Origin: CAZBNB01 sp964493245
Lineage (GTDB): Bacteria; Pseudomonadota; Gammaproteobacteria; Legionellales; Legionellaceae
Assembly: GCA_964493245.1 (NCBI GenBank)
Contig: CAZBNB010000031.1
Coordinates: 1-25,762 of the forward strand
Length of the DNA: 25,762 nt
Direction: 5' to 3'
A program made the translations under genes and the position numbers. The notes under the pieces are model-generated. The model did no database searches. It saw nothing but the letters and a program-made list of their open reading frames with translations, and had not been told where the DNA came from. Position 1 is the stretch's first letter. The number at the start of each line of letters is the position of its first letter. Shown here in pieces: positions 23,335-25,762 of the stretch.

Positions 23335-23982
23335 TTATTTTTTAGTGCGTAATTTTTGATGTACCTCAAGGATTACGCCAATAATAATGTACAATTTTTT
23401 ATCGAAGATTTCTATTGGTAGCTTGGGATTAATTGGATAGAGATAGCTTTGATCACCTTCCTGCACATATTTCTTTATCAAATAGTTATGGGCGTTATCG
23501 TTTTTTTTAATCAAAATATAGGAACGATCATCAGGAACCACATCTCGATTAATAATCAGTAATGAATTTTGCGGGAAAGTGGGCTCGTATAAGTCAGTAT
23601 CAAGCGCTAGGGTAAAATAATCACCAGCAATATCATTGGGTACCCAACGATACCAATCTTTTGTCATTTTTTCTGGATGACTCAATTCAATAATTGGCAA
23701 TGCTTGTGTTGCTGTTAATCCTTGAGAAACTCCTTCTCGCACAATAGGCTCCACACCAAGCAATTGTTCAATTGTGATGCCAAAGTAGTTTGCAATTTGC
23801 AGTAATGTACTTGCTTTAGGATCGGTAACATCCCCATTTAGGATACGAGTGATCTTATTAGTTGGAATTCCTAATTTCCGAGCAAGAGCGGCAGGCGTAA
23901 GTTTAATCTCACGTTGAATTAAATCGGTGAGCGTATCCGCCAGTGAAAGTTGATTAATATCGTTAAATAGAATTGTTGACAT
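23335..23982 (-). CDS. CI/LexA-like repressor with degenerate protease domain
   Basis: 215-residue regulator. N-terminal HTH of the XRE/Cro type (about 28-76: LTPAALARKLGIPTNKITRILNGD, LLQIANYFGI). C-terminal part has the S24 (LexA/CI) domain shape, with WVPNDIAGDYFTLALDTD, YILIKKND and NYLIKKYV (Lys170 as expected base). At the place where autocleaving members have D-S-M-x-P-T, this protein reads DLYEPT (Leu131), so the catalytic Ser is missing and RecA-stimulated self-cleavage is unlikely. It probably represses its own operon and the divergent HTH/xis/int genes through the three operators upstream, and may be released by an antirepressor or by small molecules. Confidence 0.85.
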   Translation of the reverse strand: MSTILFNDINQLSLADTLTDLIQREIKLTPAALARKLGIPTNKITRILNGDVTDPKASTLLQIANYFGITIEQLLGVEPIVREGVSQGLTATQALPIIELSHPEKMTKDWYRWVPNDIAGDYFTLALDTDLYEPTFPQNSLLIINRDVVPDDRSYILIKKNDNAHNYLIKKYVQEGDQSYLYPINPKLPIEIFDKKLYIIIGVILEVHQKLRTKK

Positions 23983-23994
23983 ACCTTGACTTCG

Positions 23995-24044
23995 TTACAT
24001 TAATGTAATAGTTTACACCAATGTAACTAATTACACTGATGTAA
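23995..24044. promoter_or_regulatory. Three 14-bp operators, 18 bp apart, for the repressor
   Basis: TTACATTAATGTAA (23995-24008, perfect palindrome), TTACACCAATGTAA (24013-24026) and TTACACTGATGTAA (24031-24044) share the consensus TTACAY-NN-ATGTAA. They start exactly 18 bp apart and so are offset by under two helical turns, like the triple operators of phage lambda. The first begins 12 bp upstream of the repressor start, and the array lies between the two divergent transcription units. Confidence 0.88.
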
Positions 24045-24153
24045 AAATAGATATTAACACATCTGACGAAAATATCACGTGGTAAGAATTTACTAAGCAA
24101 TTTTTTAATTCATAACACAATAATAATTGTGGCTATTACAGGAGTGCCATCTT

Positions 24154-24402
24154 ATGAAGTGCCAGTGCAAATTCAAGGTCACTATTTACAAAGGAATAAT
24201 TGACTATTTATTGTCATCGACACACTTTACTTTAAAAGATATTGCTAATCATACAGGGTCGCCTATCAGCAGCATTCGTTCAATTTATCATGATCAAACG
24301 ATACCTTCACATTTTTCGTCTGAAATAGCTTTAACAAGGCTTTATCAAATTATCCTCGACATTCAAATGAACAAAAACAAATTGCACAGTGATAGCGAAT
24401 AG
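24154..24402 (+). CDS. Small HTH-type protein, first gene of the int operon
   Basis: 82-residue protein with a helix-turn-helix-like stretch (YLLSSTHFTLKDIANHTGSPISSIRSIYHDQTIP) followed by a Leu/Ile-rich helix. ATG 24154 has AGGAG nine bases upstream; an in-frame start at 24127 lacks one. It is the first gene rightward from the triple operator, the place of Cro-like or activator genes in phage and ICE switches, so a regulatory role opposing the repressor is likely but inferred. Two Cys near the start (KCQCKF) are the only other notable residues. Confidence 0.65.
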   Translation: MKCQCKFKVTIYKGIIDYLLSSTHFTLKDIANHTGSPISSIRSIYHDQTIPSHFSSEIALTRLYQIILDIQMNKNKLHSDSE

Positions 24403-24413
24403 GAGTAGTTCAC

Positions 24414-24707
24414 ATGAAAACACTGGATATCAATCAGGCGGCACAATTTCTTGGAGCACACAAAGAAACCATTAGACGTATGGCTGCCACTGGGAAATTA
24501 CCAGGTGTCAAGGTTGGCAGAAGTTGGGTTTTTTTAGAACAAGATCTTGTGATGCATATCAGAAACAAGTACTCTAGCTGCGATGCGTCGCAGGGTGTCC
24601 ATAATAGGAGTAGTAAAACATGGCACTCTACAAAAGAGATGGGATCTGGTGGGTTGACATTTTCCACCAAGGAAAACGAGTACGTAAAAGTACTGGGACT
24701 GAAGTAA
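24414..24707 (+). CDS. Excisionase-type MerR-like HTH protein
   Basis: 97-residue protein. The first 50 residues are a typical excisionase/AlpA winged helix-turn-helix: LDINQAAQFLGAHKETIRRMAATGKLPGVKVGRSWVF.EQDL. Such proteins bend the attachment site and direct the integrase to excision. The last 45 residues run 88 bp into the integrase gene in another frame and look unstructured, so the functional part is the N-terminus. AGGAG lies eight bases upstream, within a 12-bp sequence also found before the integrase gene. Confidence 0.8.
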   Translation: MKTLDINQAAQFLGAHKETIRRMAATGKLPGVKVGRSWVFLEQDLVMHIRNKYSSCDASQGVHNRSSKTWHSTKEMGSGGLTFSTKENEYVKVLGLK

Positions 24708-25615
24708 AGCAAGATGCTGAATATTTTCATGCTCAATTAAAACATGAGTTATGGACGGAAAAGCAAATAAAATCAATCCCCAATAAAACATGGATGGACG
24801 CGGTACTTCGATGGCTAGAAGAATCTGCGCATAAACGCAGTCTGGAAACGGATAAAATTCATTTAGCTTGGCTCGATCAACACTTTCGAACAAAAAAATT
24901 AACAGATATTGATCGTGACTTAATCGAATCTAGTGCAAAAAAGAACGAGCAATCGAATTTCTCACCAACTACGGTTACTCGGGTATTGGAGTTAGTCAGA
25001 GCCATTTTAAACCGTGCTCAAAAAGAGTGGGGATGGTTAGAAACATTGCCCGTTATCCGAATGAGAAAAGTTGAAAATAGACGTATTCGTTGGCTAACAC
25101 AGAACGAAGCCAGTCAATTATTAAAAGAATTGCCAAGCCACTTAAAAGACATGGCTTCTTTTACCTTAGTGACCGGTCTTCGGGAATCCAATGTGACTCA
25201 ACTAAAATGGAGCGAAATTCATTTGGAAAAAAAGCATGCGCTTATTCATGCAGATGAATCTAAATCAAAACGCCCCATTCCTGTCCCATTGAGCCAACAA
25301 GCGATTGCGATATTAAAAGACCAAATAGGTAAAAATCCTACGTATGTTTTTACCTATCAGGGACAGCCGGTGACACGCTGTAACAATCACGCGTGGCGAA
25401 AAGCATTAGAGCGTGCAGGCATTAGTGATTTTCGTTGGCATGACTTACGCCATACTTGGGCAAGTTGGCATGTCCAAAATGGTACCCCGTTACACGAGCT
25501 GCAACAACTGGGTGGTTGGTCAACTTATGAAATGGTGCTGCGTTATGCACACCTTTCTAGTGAGCATTTAAGGACGGCGGCAGAACGTATTCATGATGTG
25601 TCTTTACCCGCGTAG
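24620..25615 (+). CDS. int: Tyrosine-recombinase integrase
   Basis: 331-residue site-specific recombinase that integrates and excises the element at the adjacent tRNA gene. It has an N-terminal arm-binding-like domain (LYKRDGIWWVDIFHQGKRVRKSTGT), a SAM-like core-binding domain (about 55-140) and a catalytic domain with Arg188 (TGLRESN), Lys in DESKSKRPIP, His274 and Arg277 (WHDLRHTWASWHVQNG), Trp300 in place of the second His (LGGWSTYEMVLRYAHL) and nucleophile Tyr309. ATG 24620 has AGGAG nine bases upstream. It reads toward the tRNA, the normal orientation for tRNA-targeting islands. Confidence 0.97.
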   Translation: MALYKRDGIWWVDIFHQGKRVRKSTGTEVKQDAEYFHAQLKHELWTEKQIKSIPNKTWMDAVLRWLEESAHKRSLETDKIHLAWLDQHFRTKKLTDIDRDLIESSAKKNEQSNFSPTTVTRVLELVRAILNRAQKEWGWLETLPVIRMRKVENRRIRWLTQNEASQLLKELPSHLKDMASFTLVTGLRESNVTQLKWSEIHLEKKHALIHADESKSKRPIPVPLSQQAIAILKDQIGKNPTYVFTYQGQPVTRCNNHAWRKALERAGISDFRWHDLRHTWASWHVQNGTPLHELQQLGGWSTYEMVLRYAHLSSEHLRTAAERIHDVSLPA

Positions 25616-25679
25616 TTGGTTTTTATGACACAGGTTTATGACACGTTTTTGCCACAGTAGATTGGTTTTTATGACACAG
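25616..25679 (+). repeat. TTTATGACAC repeats between int and tRNA, candidate arm sites
   Basis: TTGGTTTTTATGACACAG occurs at 25616-25633 and again at 25662-25679. The core TTTATGACAC is found three times (25622, 25635, 25668). Short direct repeats between a tyrosine integrase gene and its attachment site are the usual form of integrase arm-binding sites. Function is inferred from this position. Confidence 0.65.
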
Positions 25680-25714
25680 AGTATAGCTAACCAGTTGATT
25701 TTAAAACGATTAAA

Positions 25715-25762
25715 TGGTGCGCTCGGAGGGACTCGAACCCCCGACACCTTGGTTCGAAGCCA
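25715..25762 (-). tRNA. tRNA gene, 3' half, probably tRNA-Arg(TCG); attachment site
   Basis: The complement reads GG-CTTCGAA-CCAAG (anticodon loop and 3' stem), variable loop GTGTC, T arm GGGGG-TTCGAGT-CCCTC, acceptor strand CGAGCGC and ACCA, with the CCA encoded. A 7-base loop CTTCGAA gives anticodon TCG, hence Arg, but the 5' half lies outside the window, so identity is not certain. The integrase lies next to the 3' end, so the att core is probably in this tRNA 3' part. Confidence 0.85.

Noticed and set aside
24127..24153. Upstream in-frame start for the small HTH gene
   Set aside because: The start at 24154 has AGGAG at proper distance, which lies inside the supposed extension; the extension adds no recognisable structure.

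Overview
The window is one end of an integrated conjugative or mobilisable element (ICE or genomic island) in a gammaproteobacterium, most likely Legionella or a close relative. Support for the host call: moderately AT-rich sequence, an IncP-like trb/tra module of the kind known from Legionella islands, and cargo in the style of Legionella effectors (leucine-rich-repeat protein, kinase-like protein, large coiled-coil protein). The host call is inference; the conjugation genes are recognised directly.

Transfer module (1-13558). trbI (3' part only, with two in-frame stops), trbJ, a trbK-like lipoprotein gene and trbL encode parts of the mating-pair-formation channel. They run straight into traG (coupling protein), traF (protease), a tiny ORF and a traC-type ArdC/primase gene. 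After a reverse-strand two-gene insert (7854-9390; one gene DUF5677-like) comes the relaxosome block in the same arrangement as plasmid RP4: traI and traJ leftwards, oriT, then traK, traL, traM rightwards. The oriT (about 11729-11820) closely matches RP4: TraJ-type inverted repeat, hairpin, and a nic sequence placing the predicted cut at 11812/11813. Next to it four ATTAC boxes lie exactly 10 bp apart. A 98-codon gene with a strong ribosome binding site overlaps the 3' end of traI in another frame, in the position of RP4 traH.

Cargo (13571-22965). First is a divergent module: a LuxR-type regulator facing a two-gene operon of a Cys/Gly-rich protein and an ATP-grasp ligase. Then come an APH-like phosphotransferase, an LRR protein coupled to a large protein with a possible nitrilase-like domain and coiled coils, a signal-peptide-bearing nucleoside deaminase, and, convergent with it, a second deaminase in an operon with a VUT/QueT-like (7-deazapurine-type) transporter.

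Control and integration end (22958-25762). The transporter/deaminase operon starts with a CI-like repressor whose protease domain lacks the expected serine. Its promoter region holds three 14-bp operators exactly 18 bp apart. In the other direction lie a small HTH gene, an excisionase-type gene and a tyrosine integrase. The window ends in the 3' half of a tRNA gene (apparently tRNA-Arg, anticodon TCG), the likely attachment site, with three TTTATGACAC repeats between integrase and tRNA.

The least explained parts are the LuxR/Cys-Gly/ATP-grasp module, the DUF5677-like pair, and the secreted-deaminase/transporter/cytosolic-deaminase set tied to the element's repressor.
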